NCBI RefSeq assembly: GCF_004339015.1
Contig: NZ_SMFQ01000003.1
Span: forward strand, 496,001-560,000
DNA length: 64,000 bases
Source: Cocleimonas flava
Lineage (GTDB): Bacteria > Pseudomonadota > Gammaproteobacteria > Thiotrichales > Thiotrichaceae
Reading direction: 5' to 3'
Position 1 is the first letter of the stretch. Every line of letters starts with the position of its first letter. Positions 45,278-53,629 of the stretch are shown piece by piece. A program made the translations under genes and the position numbers. A model generated the notes under the pieces. That model worked only from the letters and a program-made list of their open reading frames with translations, did not search any database and was not told the origin of the DNA.

Positions 45278-45307
45278 AAAAAACACCCCCAAAGTCGGGG
45301 GGTGTCT
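45278..45307 (-). terminator. terminator of the TAXI gene, C-rich element E13
   Basis: ACACCCCC and GGGGGTGT make an eight-pair stem, so the conserved run is itself a stem arm; T-tract follows on the minus strand. Placed between the binding protein and permease genes. Confidence 0.8.
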
Positions 45308-45310
45308 ATT

Positions 45311-45344
45311 TTATAGCGGTGTTATAACGGTGTTATAGCGGTTA
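45311..45344. repeat. 11-bp tandem repeat, three copies
   Basis: TTATAGCGGTG, TTATAACGGTG and TTATAGCGGTT lie between element E13 and the TAXI gene stop codon at 45342. Confidence 0.85.
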
Positions 45345-46343
45345 TTTTGCTATAAGACGATCCGGAACAGTCAAACCGATTTCTTTGTAGTACTTAACTG
45401 CACCCGGGTGAAGTGGTACAGGTAAACCTGCCATTGCCGCGTCTTTATTCATCGCTTTAGTCGCTTTATGAATCGCTTGTAAGAATGGCAGGTTTTCATA
45501 CAGTGCTTTGGTTAGCAAGTAAACGTGATTCTCATCAACGCTTGCATTAACCGCCAGGAAGTTAGGCTGTGCGATCGTGGTTACATCAGCATCTTGTCCT
45601 GGGTAAGTACCTGCTTTGATTGTGAACGGAGTCCATAATTCACGTCCGCCATCCATCTTTTTCATTTCTTCAGGGGTTGTATTTAGCAGTGTGAATTTGC
45701 CCGTATTTGCTGCCATCAGCTTAGTGATTGCACCCGTTGGTGTTCCAGAAGGGATACCAACACCAGATACTTGACCATTCGCTAATGCATCTGCTGTTGG
45801 GCCGTAACCTGAATAAACCAGCGTGTAGTCTTTCTCGATATCAACACCAAGACCCTGCATCAATACTTTGTTAGAACCAAGTGTTCCTGAATTTTGCTTA
45901 CCAAAACCCATCGACTTGCCTTTTAATGCAACCATATCAGCCATAGTGCCGGTTTTTGCATCATCTTTACTTACGATGAACTGCTCAACATTTTGCCAAA
46001 GCATGGTAACCGAACGCATATTGGTTTGTTTTGCCGTTACCGGACCTGTGCCCGTTGCTGCATAAGAACCGTAAAGTCCCTGAAGGATTGCGAAATCTGC
46101 AGTGCCAGCACCTAATGCCTGTACGTTAGCACCAGAACCTGCCGAGTTAACTGCTGTAAGGCTGAAACCTTCTTTAGGTAATAATTTAACTTTAGATAAT
46201 GTAGAAATAGCCGTTCCAACCGGGTGATATGTTCCACCTGTTGACGCTGTATTTAGAACGTAATCTTTAGTGTCTGCAGTTGCTGAACTCACACTTATTG
46301 TAAGCAACGAGGTAACCGCGATTGATAATAATCGTTTTTTCAT
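45342..46343 (-). CDS. TAXI-family solute-binding protein
   Basis: 333 residues with a signal peptide (SIAVTSLLTISVSSATA). The opening TASTGGTYHPVGTAIS and the VQALGAGTADFAILQG segment are the family hallmarks. It delivers its ligand to the fused TRAP permease downstream. Next to a divergent DctB-like sensor, which may respond to the same ligand. Confidence 0.85.
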   Translation of the reverse strand: MKKRLLSIAVTSLLTISVSSATADTKDYVLNTASTGGTYHPVGTAISTLSKVKLLPKEGFSLTAVNSAGSGANVQALGAGTADFAILQGLYGSYAATGTGPVTAKQTNMRSVTMLWQNVEQFIVSKDDAKTGTMADMVALKGKSMGFGKQNSGTLGSNKVLMQGLGVDIEKDYTLVYSGYGPTADALANGQVSGVGIPSGTPTGAITKLMAANTGKFTLLNTTPEEMKKMDGGRELWTPFTIKAGTYPGQDADVTTIAQPNFLAVNASVDENHVYLLTKALYENLPFLQAIHKATKAMNKDAAMAGLPVPLHPGAVKYYKEIGLTVPDRLIAK

Positions 46344-46506
46344 GCTTTCCTCCTAAGGAATATAATATCCACCGGTGTGTTGTAAACTTTGTGTTCACCG
46401 ATTTGCCATAGGCTATCAAAATACATCGATAGACCGTTAGGCGGATTTCCGCTTAACAAAACGGTTACAAAATCCGTATACTGTTTTAATGAGGAAATTC
46501 GTCTAA

Positions 46507-48345
46507 ATGAAACAAAAGAACATTCTAATATTGATAGGATTTTTCGTTCTATCAGCATTAACTGCTTCCCTTCATTACTGGTTGAAAAACGCCTATCAAG
46601 ATCAACTCATCAACAATCAACAGATTGGCGTAGACACTTATCGTAACGCGCTTGAAGCTGCACTAGCCCGCTTCGATTACTTACCACATGTACTCAGTCA
46701 AAATAACGATCTGTTTGAGCTCGCATTCAACCAACCAGAACTCGCGAATAAATCTTTGTTGGCATTTAAAGAGTCCTCCAAAGTAGATGCGATTTATATT
46801 ATGCAACGTGATGGCGAAACCATTGCGTCGAGCAACTGGGATCAGAAAGATAGCTTTGTAGGAAAAAATTATGGCTACCGTCCCTATTTCAAACAGGCAT
46901 TAAATCAACAAAAAGGTCAATTTTTTGGTGTTGGCGCCACAACCAATATTCCAGGCTATTTTGTATCCGCCCCTTATCGAGAAAAAGGCAATGTAAAGGC
47001 AGTTATTGTTGCCAAAGTTTTACTTTCATCGATTGTAGATAACTGGAACACCCGTACGCAAGACGGTGAAACTGTATTTGTCGCCGATGAGAACAACGTC
47101 ATTATTCTCACGAGTAAAGAGGACTGGCTATATAACACCTTAAGCCCGTTAAACAGCGAGCAAAACATCGCCATAAAAGAACAGAAACAATTTGGTAATA
47201 ACCCACTCCCCTTACTCGACATTACAAGTAATCCCCAGAAACCTCATTTCATCAGGATTCGACAACAGCAATATATTCAGTCAATTGCCTCACCCAATGT
47301 GATGAACTGGAAAATTCATTATTTAATACCCAGTAGCCAGATTTCTGAAAAGCTCTTTGCTTTCTGGTCTCGCGTAATAATTCTACTGCTTCTTGGTTTG
47401 GCAGCTATTTTGATCATTAGAGGGATTAACAATAGAACGGCATTGCGTAGATCACAGGGCGAATCATCTGCGTTACGCAAACTCAATCTGACACTAGAAC
47501 GGGAAATCGAAGAACGTAAACAGATAGAACAAAAGCTTAGAAAAGCCCAAGTAGAACTCCGAAGAACCAGTAAGCTCGCCGCTATGGGCCAATTATCGGC
47601 ATCCATCACGCACGAAATAGGACAGCCATTGGCGGCCATGCGCACCTATATTGCTAATTTGACCATGGACCAACAACAAGCCACGGAGAGTAATTTTGAT
47701 CCTTCTCGATCCATATCTACCCTTAGCAAGCTCGATCAATTAGTCAATCGGCTCACTACGATTACCCAACAGTTACGCTATTTCGCACGCAGTGGCGACA
47801 AAGAAACCTTGTCGGTGGATTTGCGTAAAGCCATTAATGGCGCCATCACCACGACACAACCTTCCATTGAAGAAGCCGGTATTCGTCTTGACGTGCTAAA
47901 AGGCAAAGACCCTGTAATGGTTCAGGCAGGCAGAGTGAGATTAGAGCAAGTCATCGTCAATCTTTTGAAAAACTCCATGGAAGCGATTCTGGAGACTTCA
48001 ACAACTGGCGACGCTAAAAATGATCAAGAATGGATCACACTCTCACTAGAAAGTACTGAAAAAAATGCGATTATAAAAATTCAAGATTCTGGCCCGGGAG
48101 TGAGCGAAGAAATTCGCAAGGAACTGTTCGAACCGTTTTTCACAACAAAGCCTTCAGGAGTTGGCATGGGATTAGGACTGGCAATCTCTTTGAATATCAT
48201 TCACGAATTGAACGGCACTTTACATGTTGAAAACAGGACGACAGGAGGCGCTTGTTTTATAATTACACTACCCATACAGAATAGTAATGATAATGAAGCA
48301 ATCGAGAGCCTGAGAGACGATAGGGACAACAATGACAATGAGTAA
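46507..48345 (+). CDS. DctB-like sensor histidine kinase
   Basis: 612 residues: two membrane helices (near 7-24 and 293-312) bracket a periplasmic double-Cache sensor; a coiled-coil region (about 325-355) precedes the kinase core with H369 in ASITHEIGQPLAAM, N-box QVIVNLLKNSMEAI and GMGLGLAISLNII. This is the layout of DctB. It is divergent from the TAXI-TRAP transporter and overlaps the response regulator gene by 14 bases. Confidence 0.85.
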   Translation: MKQKNILILIGFFVLSALTASLHYWLKNAYQDQLINNQQIGVDTYRNALEAALARFDYLPHVLSQNNDLFELAFNQPELANKSLLAFKESSKVDAIYIMQRDGETIASSNWDQKDSFVGKNYGYRPYFKQALNQQKGQFFGVGATTNIPGYFVSAPYREKGNVKAVIVAKVLLSSIVDNWNTRTQDGETVFVADENNVIILTSKEDWLYNTLSPLNSEQNIAIKEQKQFGNNPLPLLDITSNPQKPHFIRIRQQQYIQSIASPNVMNWKIHYLIPSSQISEKLFAFWSRVIILLLLGLAAILIIRGINNRTALRRSQGESSALRKLNLTLEREIEERKQIEQKLRKAQVELRRTSKLAAMGQLSASITHEIGQPLAAMRTYIANLTMDQQQATESNFDPSRSISTLSKLDQLVNRLTTITQQLRYFARSGDKETLSVDLRKAINGAITTTQPSIEEAGIRLDVLKGKDPVMVQAGRVRLEQVIVNLLKNSMEAILETSTTGDAKNDQEWITLSLESTEKNAIIKIQDSGPGVSEEIRKELFEPFFTTKPSGVGMGLGLAISLNIIHELNGTLHVENRTTGGACFIITLPIQNSNDNEAIESLRDDRDNNDNE

Positions 48346-48964
48346 TGACACGCCATCCCCAAAGAAAGAATCGGTAAATGATTCTACTAAAGAGGTAAAA
48401 AACCAGTTATTCATTATCGAAGATGACTATGCCTTACGTGATGCCTTAGAAGATTATTATTCCCGCGTAGGTTATCAGGTATCCGTTTTCGATAATGGCG
48501 TCTCCTTTCTTGAAAACTACCCAACGCCATTCTCCGGGGTCATTATCTGTGACTTACGCATGCCCAAAATGACTGGTTTGGAAGTGCTCAAATCGCTTCG
48601 AGACAATAGGCTATTACCACCATTTATTCTGATGACGGCGTACGGTGATATTCCCTCAGCGGTTGAAGCGATGAATTTAGGCGCTTATGACTTTGTTGAA
48701 AAACCTTTCGACCCGAAGATGCTCGAACTGAAAATACTGGAGGCTTTCAACCATAAAAAAATGGTTTCAGAAACCGTCACTTTAGATGAAAAGAAACGCC
48801 TCAGAGAATACGTAGCGAACTTTGAAAAATCACTGTTGATTCAGGCGTTGCAAGAAAGTAATGGCAATATTGGTAAGGTCTGCGAGTTATTAAATGTGCC
48901 TCGCAGAACCTTAAATGAAAAACTGGTTAAATATGATCTGAACCGGAATGAATTTATTAATTAG
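48332..48964 (+). CDS. response regulator with Fis-type helix (RegA/ActR type)
   Basis: 210 residues: receiver domain (D74 in GVIICDLRMPKM, EKPFDPK) and a short C-terminal Fis-like helix-turn-helix (GNIGKVCELLNVPRRTLNEK). It lacks the sigma-54-activating ATPase that normally pairs with DctB-type kinases. It probably controls the divergent TAXI-TRAP genes directly. Confidence 0.83.
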   Translation: MTMSNDTPSPKKESVNDSTKEVKNQLFIIEDDYALRDALEDYYSRVGYQVSVFDNGVSFLENYPTPFSGVIICDLRMPKMTGLEVLKSLRDNRLLPPFILMTAYGDIPSAVEAMNLGAYDFVEKPFDPKMLELKILEAFNHKKMVSETVTLDEKKRLREYVANFEKSLLIQALQESNGNIGKVCELLNVPRRTLNEKLVKYDLNRNEFIN

Positions 48965-48997
48965 GCGTTTTAACCAAACACGCTTTGTTCATTCTGA

Positions 48998-49336
48998 TCA
49001 GTGATTGATATTTTTAGAGAAAACATGAATCACAACAACCCCTGAAATTATCAAGCCCATACCCAGAATACTCGGTAAGTCAGGAATTTCTTTGTATTTC
49101 CACGCGCCAACAATCGTTACCAACACAATACCCACACCCGACCAGATTGCGTAAGTAATCCCTAATGGGATGAATTTTAGTACCAGCGTCATAAAATAGA
49201 ATGACACCAGATAAGCCACGATCATCACAATGGTCGGTACAATTTTAGTAAATTCTTCAGTAGCTTTTAAACTTGATGTTGCAATGACTTCAGCAATGAC
49301 TGCCAACGCCAGAAATAAATAGGTAAATTCTTTCAT
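48998..49336 (-). CDS. SMR-family small multidrug/osmolyte transporter
   Basis: 112 residues with four helices and the key glutamate in LALAVIAEVIATSSLKAT, as in EmrE/QacE. It exchanges H+ for cationic or quaternary compounds. Substrate unknown. Convergent with the response regulator gene, with no clear terminator between them. Confidence 0.85.
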   Translation of the reverse strand: MKEFTYLFLALAVIAEVIATSSLKATEEFTKIVPTIVMIVAYLVSFYFMTLVLKFIPLGITYAIWSGVGIVLVTIVGAWKYKEIPDLPSILGMGLIISGVVVIHVFSKNINH

Positions 49337-49345
49337 GTAGTTTCT

Positions 49346-49400
49346 CTTTTAGTTATACATATTTTTTTAGTTATACACATTCTTTTAGTTATAAACATTC
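49346..49400. repeat. 18-bp tandem repeat upstream of the SMR gene
   Basis: Three units around CTTTTAGTTATACACATT, the first somewhat altered, directly before the SMR start codon. Confidence 0.85.
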
Positions 49401-49431
49401 TTGTATGAATCAGTAGGTTTTACAAATAACA

Positions 49432-49464
49432 CAAAGCCACCCCCCTACTTTGGGGCCTTTTTTT
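49432..49464 (+). repeat. C-rich element E14, orientation exception
   Basis: CAAAG-CCACCCCCCTA-CTTTG five-pair stem, then GGGCC and seven T's on the plus strand. Both neighbours read on the minus strand, so it is not in place to end either in this orientation. Confidence 0.7.
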
Positions 49465-49524
49465 ATTGGGTTCGAAAGTCGTAAGTCGCCGGATTGTAAA
49501 TTGATGGATTAAACTTAATTAAGC

Positions 49525-50454
49525 TTAATTAACCCTAAATAACTTCAGTGCATTTTCACGTTTAATTTTAATCGCCACATCATCAGGAAGTTGCGCCAAC
49601 CAACTGCGATGAAATCCCCAGAACCTTCCCAATTGTTCCCAGCCGGTATCAGGCTCGCTCCAACCATCTAGTTGATCTACTGGCCAGACGGTATCTGATC
49701 CGACCAGAAAGCGATCGGCGTATTTAATCATAAGTGCCTTCCACGCGGGTAATAGTTTTCCAGTTTCATCGGTATGCTGATTGCTCACATACCGCCACGG
49801 ATCACGGGCCCCCATACCGCTCCATACATTGGGACATTTATTCATAACCTGATCAACGTGTTCTGGCGTTAATACAGCACCTGCATGCGCCCAGATGATT
49901 TTGCTCTTTGGGTGCTTTTCGCAAATCGCCAACATGTAATTTGGTTTCGAAAATTCCGTATGAATCATAATCGGCACATCGTATTCAACCACAAGTTTAA
50001 GCAAACCACTTAACACATTAGATGAATCCAGTTTTCGTGCAAAACCGCCACCCAAAATATGAAGCTCTCCTATGCCATGATAATCACCAGAAGCGAGTGC
50101 TTTTCGTGCCTCAACCAATACTTTCTCATTACGTTGCCAGCGATACCAGTCTTGCGAATCTCGATAAGGACTATAAATAGCGATGACTTTTTCAGGCGCT
50201 AGCTTTTGTAACAATAGTGCATTTTTAGCGGGTTTACCGATGACCACAGCATGAGAAATATTATGCTGATTTAAAGACTGTACGGCCTGTTCCGGTGACG
50301 TGACTTCTTTTTGGCTCCATTTGTAATGCATGTGCATATCAAAAACAGAATCTTTATATTGGCTCTTATCCGTATCCTGTTGCGCAGCGTTAACAGCAGC
50401 TACCATCAGTAAGTTGCTAATAAAAAATACAATAAGAAACTGACTTAATTTCAT
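49525..50454 (-). CDS. secreted amidohydrolase-family protein
   Basis: 309 residues with a signal peptide (FLIVFFISNLLMVAAVNAAQ). TIM-barrel metal-hydrolase features: DMHMHYKW near the N-terminus, IHTEFS, KIIWAHAG and LVGSDTVWP at the C-terminus, the order of metal ligands in amidohydrolase-2 proteins. Two bases after the HyuA-like gene stop, so it is co-transcribed. Substrate unknown. Confidence 0.75.
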   Translation of the reverse strand: MKLSQFLIVFFISNLLMVAAVNAAQQDTDKSQYKDSVFDMHMHYKWSQKEVTSPEQAVQSLNQHNISHAVVIGKPAKNALLLQKLAPEKVIAIYSPYRDSQDWYRWQRNEKVLVEARKALASGDYHGIGELHILGGGFARKLDSSNVLSGLLKLVVEYDVPIMIHTEFSKPNYMLAICEKHPKSKIIWAHAGAVLTPEHVDQVMNKCPNVWSGMGARDPWRYVSNQHTDETGKLLPAWKALMIKYADRFLVGSDTVWPVDQLDGWSEPDTGWEQLGRFWGFHRSWLAQLPDDVAIKIKRENALKLFRVN

Positions 50455-50456
50455 GG

Positions 50457-52475
50457 CTAACTCGCGTGACTTTCACATTCAGCCGTAATTTTAGCACTAA
50501 TCAAACCCGCATCACCCTCCATCCCTGGTATTTCAATGCGGTCGATGTTTACCGTAATATCTTCTTTATTCTGGACTTCACCACCTTTGGTGATCAAATC
50601 ATGAGAGACCGCAGTGATAGCCATTTCTTTGGCAATATCCAAAGCCCTGGTGGCAGATTCGACATGAATCACTTCATCTGGTGCATGAATCTGAAACCCC
50701 TGCTTCTCGTGCAAAGTGACTTCTATGATGCAGCTGGATTTCACATGGCCAACAGCCGCACCAATCGCATTAGCCACTGCACTATATCTGGGGATTAATA
50801 CTGGCTGACCTAGACGCTCGCCCACGTTTGGATAGAAGATTTCAGCAGGTCCCCCAACAGCAACCAGAGGAATGCGAGATTCAAATGTAATGTTTAAATC
50901 TTTGATCAGTGGATTGCCAGAAGCGACTGCATTGACCAACAAATCATTCTCAGAAAATGACAGAGCAGCCAGTTGATCGATCATCAAACGCGTACTCTTT
51001 GTTACCACGGCGTCATGTATTTTTTGTGCCAGAGCCTGAATTTTTTCTGCGGTATTGTTATTGCTCACATACCCCGTAGCACGACCTAATAATTCACACG
51101 CTGAAAAAGCGGCTTTGGTATTCCATTGTGATTGCATTCCCAATACGTGCGCAGCATCACTGGGAGTAAAGCCAGACATTCTTACCACCCCCCTACTTAT
51201 AAGCCTTTTTAAGGTACTGCGATCTTTAGCCGAAACAATCGCTTCACGAAATAGAATCGGTTTCTCGGTATTTAATACGCTTAATAGCTCTTGTTCACGC
51301 TCGCTAAAATCAGATGACTCAATGGATGATTGCAACAACAAGTACTGTAGTGCCGAATGCATACCGCTATTCGCAGTGAGTGCAGTGGCCAATTCTTCTT
51401 CGATATGTGGAAAACGCATCGCCAACATCGATAACGGCAATGCACGATTAGGTAATAATTGAATATGTTGTAATCCATCGATTTCAACTTCACTGTCTCC
51501 ACCCAGACCTAAAGTTTTCATATCGATCGCCTTTACCAATGTGCGGTAACCACCAACGTCTGCACCCGCTTCATTCAATGCTGGCCAACCATCAACAACC
51601 GTTGCTACGTCAGTTGTGGTTCCCCCCATATCAGAAATCAGGAAATCCTTTTCACCAGTTAAGTATCGTGCGCCAATAACACTCGCAGCAGGACCTGACA
51701 AGATCGTTTCTATCGGCGTATACATCACTGAATCTGCGCGGGCAATTGAACCATCACCCTTCACAATCATAATCGGCGCATCAATACCCAGTGTGTGCAA
51801 AGCCTCACGAACGGCAGATTCTAGCTGTACGATTAACGATACAATCTGCGCATTAAACCCAGCCGTCAAGGCACGCTTTGGACCATTCAAAGAATCAGAT
51901 AGATCACAAGATGCTGTCACTGGCGCACTGGTGATTGATTTGATTAATTCTGCAGCTTCACGTTCGTGAGCTTGATTACGCACCGAATAATGACCTGCGA
52001 CAGCGTAGGCATCTGCTTTTCCTTTATCACTGGCTAAAACTTCGCGGATGGCATCAGTATCGAGTGCTTGTTGTTCTTTACCGGTATACACATGGCCACC
52101 ATCAATGCGGATTATTTTCGCATCAGGAATCGCCTTGGCAATTTCAGTACGTTCTACCATTGCGTCGTTAAAGCCCAACAAGAACACAACAAGCGATGAG
52201 CCTTGCCCTTCCACTAATGCATTCGTCGCCAAGGTCGTAGAAAGTGACACTAGCGCGATTTCAGAAACATCAAATTTTCTATTTTTTTCTTTTTGAGTCC
52301 TAATATCTGACGCGCCGAGTGCTTGTTGTAAGGCATCGATCACACCCAAAGATAAATTGCCATGTGTGGTGAGTGATTTCGCACTGGCTAAAATCTCACG
52401 TTTTGCTGCATCAACGACTACCGCATCGGTGTAGGTTCCGCCGGTATCAATTCCTATTGTAAAGTGTTCTTTCAT
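50457..52475 (-). CDS. hydantoinase/oxoprolinase family protein (HyuA-like)
   Basis: 672 residues of the HyuA family: GIDTGGTYTDAVVVD at the start, SLSTTLATNALVEGQG, then SGPAASVIGARYLTG and ISDMGGTTTDVA. ATP-dependent hydantoin or oxoproline hydrolysis needs a HyuB partner in most systems, and no hyuB is in the window. Codons for residues about 422-432 contain a copy of the C-rich element (E15) without breaking the frame. It is divergent from purU and heads an operon with the secreted amidohydrolase. Confidence 0.8.
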   Translation of the reverse strand: MKEHFTIGIDTGGTYTDAVVVDAAKREILASAKSLTTHGNLSLGVIDALQQALGASDIRTQKEKNRKFDVSEIALVSLSTTLATNALVEGQGSSLVVFLLGFNDAMVERTEIAKAIPDAKIIRIDGGHVYTGKEQQALDTDAIREVLASDKGKADAYAVAGHYSVRNQAHEREAAELIKSITSAPVTASCDLSDSLNGPKRALTAGFNAQIVSLIVQLESAVREALHTLGIDAPIMIVKGDGSIARADSVMYTPIETILSGPAASVIGARYLTGEKDFLISDMGGTTTDVATVVDGWPALNEAGADVGGYRTLVKAIDMKTLGLGGDSEVEIDGLQHIQLLPNRALPLSMLAMRFPHIEEELATALTANSGMHSALQYLLLQSSIESSDFSEREQELLSVLNTEKPILFREAIVSAKDRSTLKRLISRGVVRMSGFTPSDAAHVLGMQSQWNTKAAFSACELLGRATGYVSNNNTAEKIQALAQKIHDAVVTKSTRLMIDQLAALSFSENDLLVNAVASGNPLIKDLNITFESRIPLVAVGGPAEIFYPNVGERLGQPVLIPRYSAVANAIGAAVGHVKSSCIIEVTLHEKQGFQIHAPDEVIHVESATRALDIAKEMAITAVSHDLITKGGEVQNKEDITVNIDRIEIPGMEGDAGLISAKITAECESHAS
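51181..51210 (+). repeat. C-rich element E15 inside a coding region
   Basis: CACCCCCCTACTTATAAGCC and five T's lie on the plus strand within the minus-strand HyuA-like gene; the protein there reads LKRLISRGVVRM. The only family member within a gene. Confidence 0.75.
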
Positions 52476-52606
52476 AAACTAATTATTGCCTGATATTTCA
52501 ATTGTCACTGTTCTCTACTGACCGCTATTTAATCTTATCCCGACATCTTATAAATGCTTTAGGACTATTTTTTATAGATGCTTAAAAGATGATTACAGGT
52601 ACAAAT

Positions 52607-52632
52607 TTTCATTTTTCATCATTAAAATGAAA
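52607..52632. promoter_or_regulatory. inverted repeat in the hyuA/purU divergent region
   Basis: TTTCATTTT-N8-AAAATGAAA, nine-base arms, about 90 bp before purU. Candidate operator for both divergent transcripts. Confidence 0.5.
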
Positions 52633-52720
52633 TTTCTCTGGTTTTTTTCATTTGTTGTTCTACAATCGCTTTAACGTTAGCTATTAAACCGATTTAAACT
52701 CTTTAACGAAGGACACAGCC

Positions 52721-53569
52721 ATGCACACTTATCGACTCACATTCGATTGCCCAGATTCAATTGGTATCGTCAATCAAGTTAGTACTTTGATTACCGAACA
52801 CAAAGGCTGGATATCAGACGCATCTCAACATTCTGATGATGAAACAAAATGGTTTTTCTCGCGTATCGAAATCCTCGCCGATTCAATCGATGTAGATCTG
52901 GAAGGACTTCGGGAATTACTCACGCCCCTCGCTGAATCACTAAACTTTAACTGGAAACTAGAAGATAGCACTGTTCCAAAAAAAGTCATTATGATGGCGA
53001 GTAAAGCCACTCATTGTTTATCAGATTTACTAGATCGTTGGCATAGCGGCGAACTTAACTGTGAGATTCCTTGTGTTATTTCAAATCATGATGATATGCG
53101 CGGTTTGGTCGAGCACTATGGTATTCCCTATCACAAAGTAGTGATCGAAAAAGACAATAAGCAACCGGGTTTTGATGAAGTAGAAAGACTCATTAAAGAG
53201 TATCAGGGCGATACAATCGTACTCGCACGCTATATGCAAATTCTACCGCCGACCTTATGTGCTTTATATCCTCACAAAGTGATCAACATTCATCACAGTT
53301 TCCTACCATCATTTATTGGTGCTAAGCCTTATCATCAGGCATCGATTCGTGGCGTGAAATTGATTGGAGCAACCTGTCATTACGTCACTGAAGATCTGGA
53401 CCAAGGTCCAATTATCGAACAGGATGTATCGCGTGTTAATCACCGTAATAAAGTCGAAGATTTAGTCCGTTTAGGTAAAGACACGGAAAAATTGGTTCTA
53501 GCCCGTGGCCTGAGAGCGCATCTTGAAGATCGTATTCTGGTTCATGGAAATAAGACCATCGTATTCTAA
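52721..53569 (+). CDS. purU: formyltetrahydrofolate deformylase
   Basis: 282 residues: N-terminal ACT domain (CPDSIGIVNQVSTLITEHKG) and formyl-transferase fold with the N-H-D active site (VINIHHSFLPSFIGAKPY, HYVTEDLDQGPIIEQD). It releases formate from 10-formyl-THF, clearing one-carbon units. Followed by a THF-linked demethylating dehydrogenase 60 bp downstream, which fits removal of the methyl carbon. Good ribosome site (AAGGA). Confidence 0.92.
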   Translation: MHTYRLTFDCPDSIGIVNQVSTLITEHKGWISDASQHSDDETKWFFSRIEILADSIDVDLEGLRELLTPLAESLNFNWKLEDSTVPKKVIMMASKATHCLSDLLDRWHSGELNCEIPCVISNHDDMRGLVEHYGIPYHKVVIEKDNKQPGFDEVERLIKEYQGDTIVLARYMQILPPTLCALYPHKVINIHHSFLPSFIGAKPYHQASIRGVKLIGATCHYVTEDLDQGPIIEQDVSRVNHRNKVEDLVRLGKDTEKLVLARGLRAHLEDRILVHGNKTIVF

Positions 53570-53629
53570 AAAAATATACGCATAGATTAATAAGTTAACA
53601 TCACATCAACCCCTTTTGGGAGCAACACC

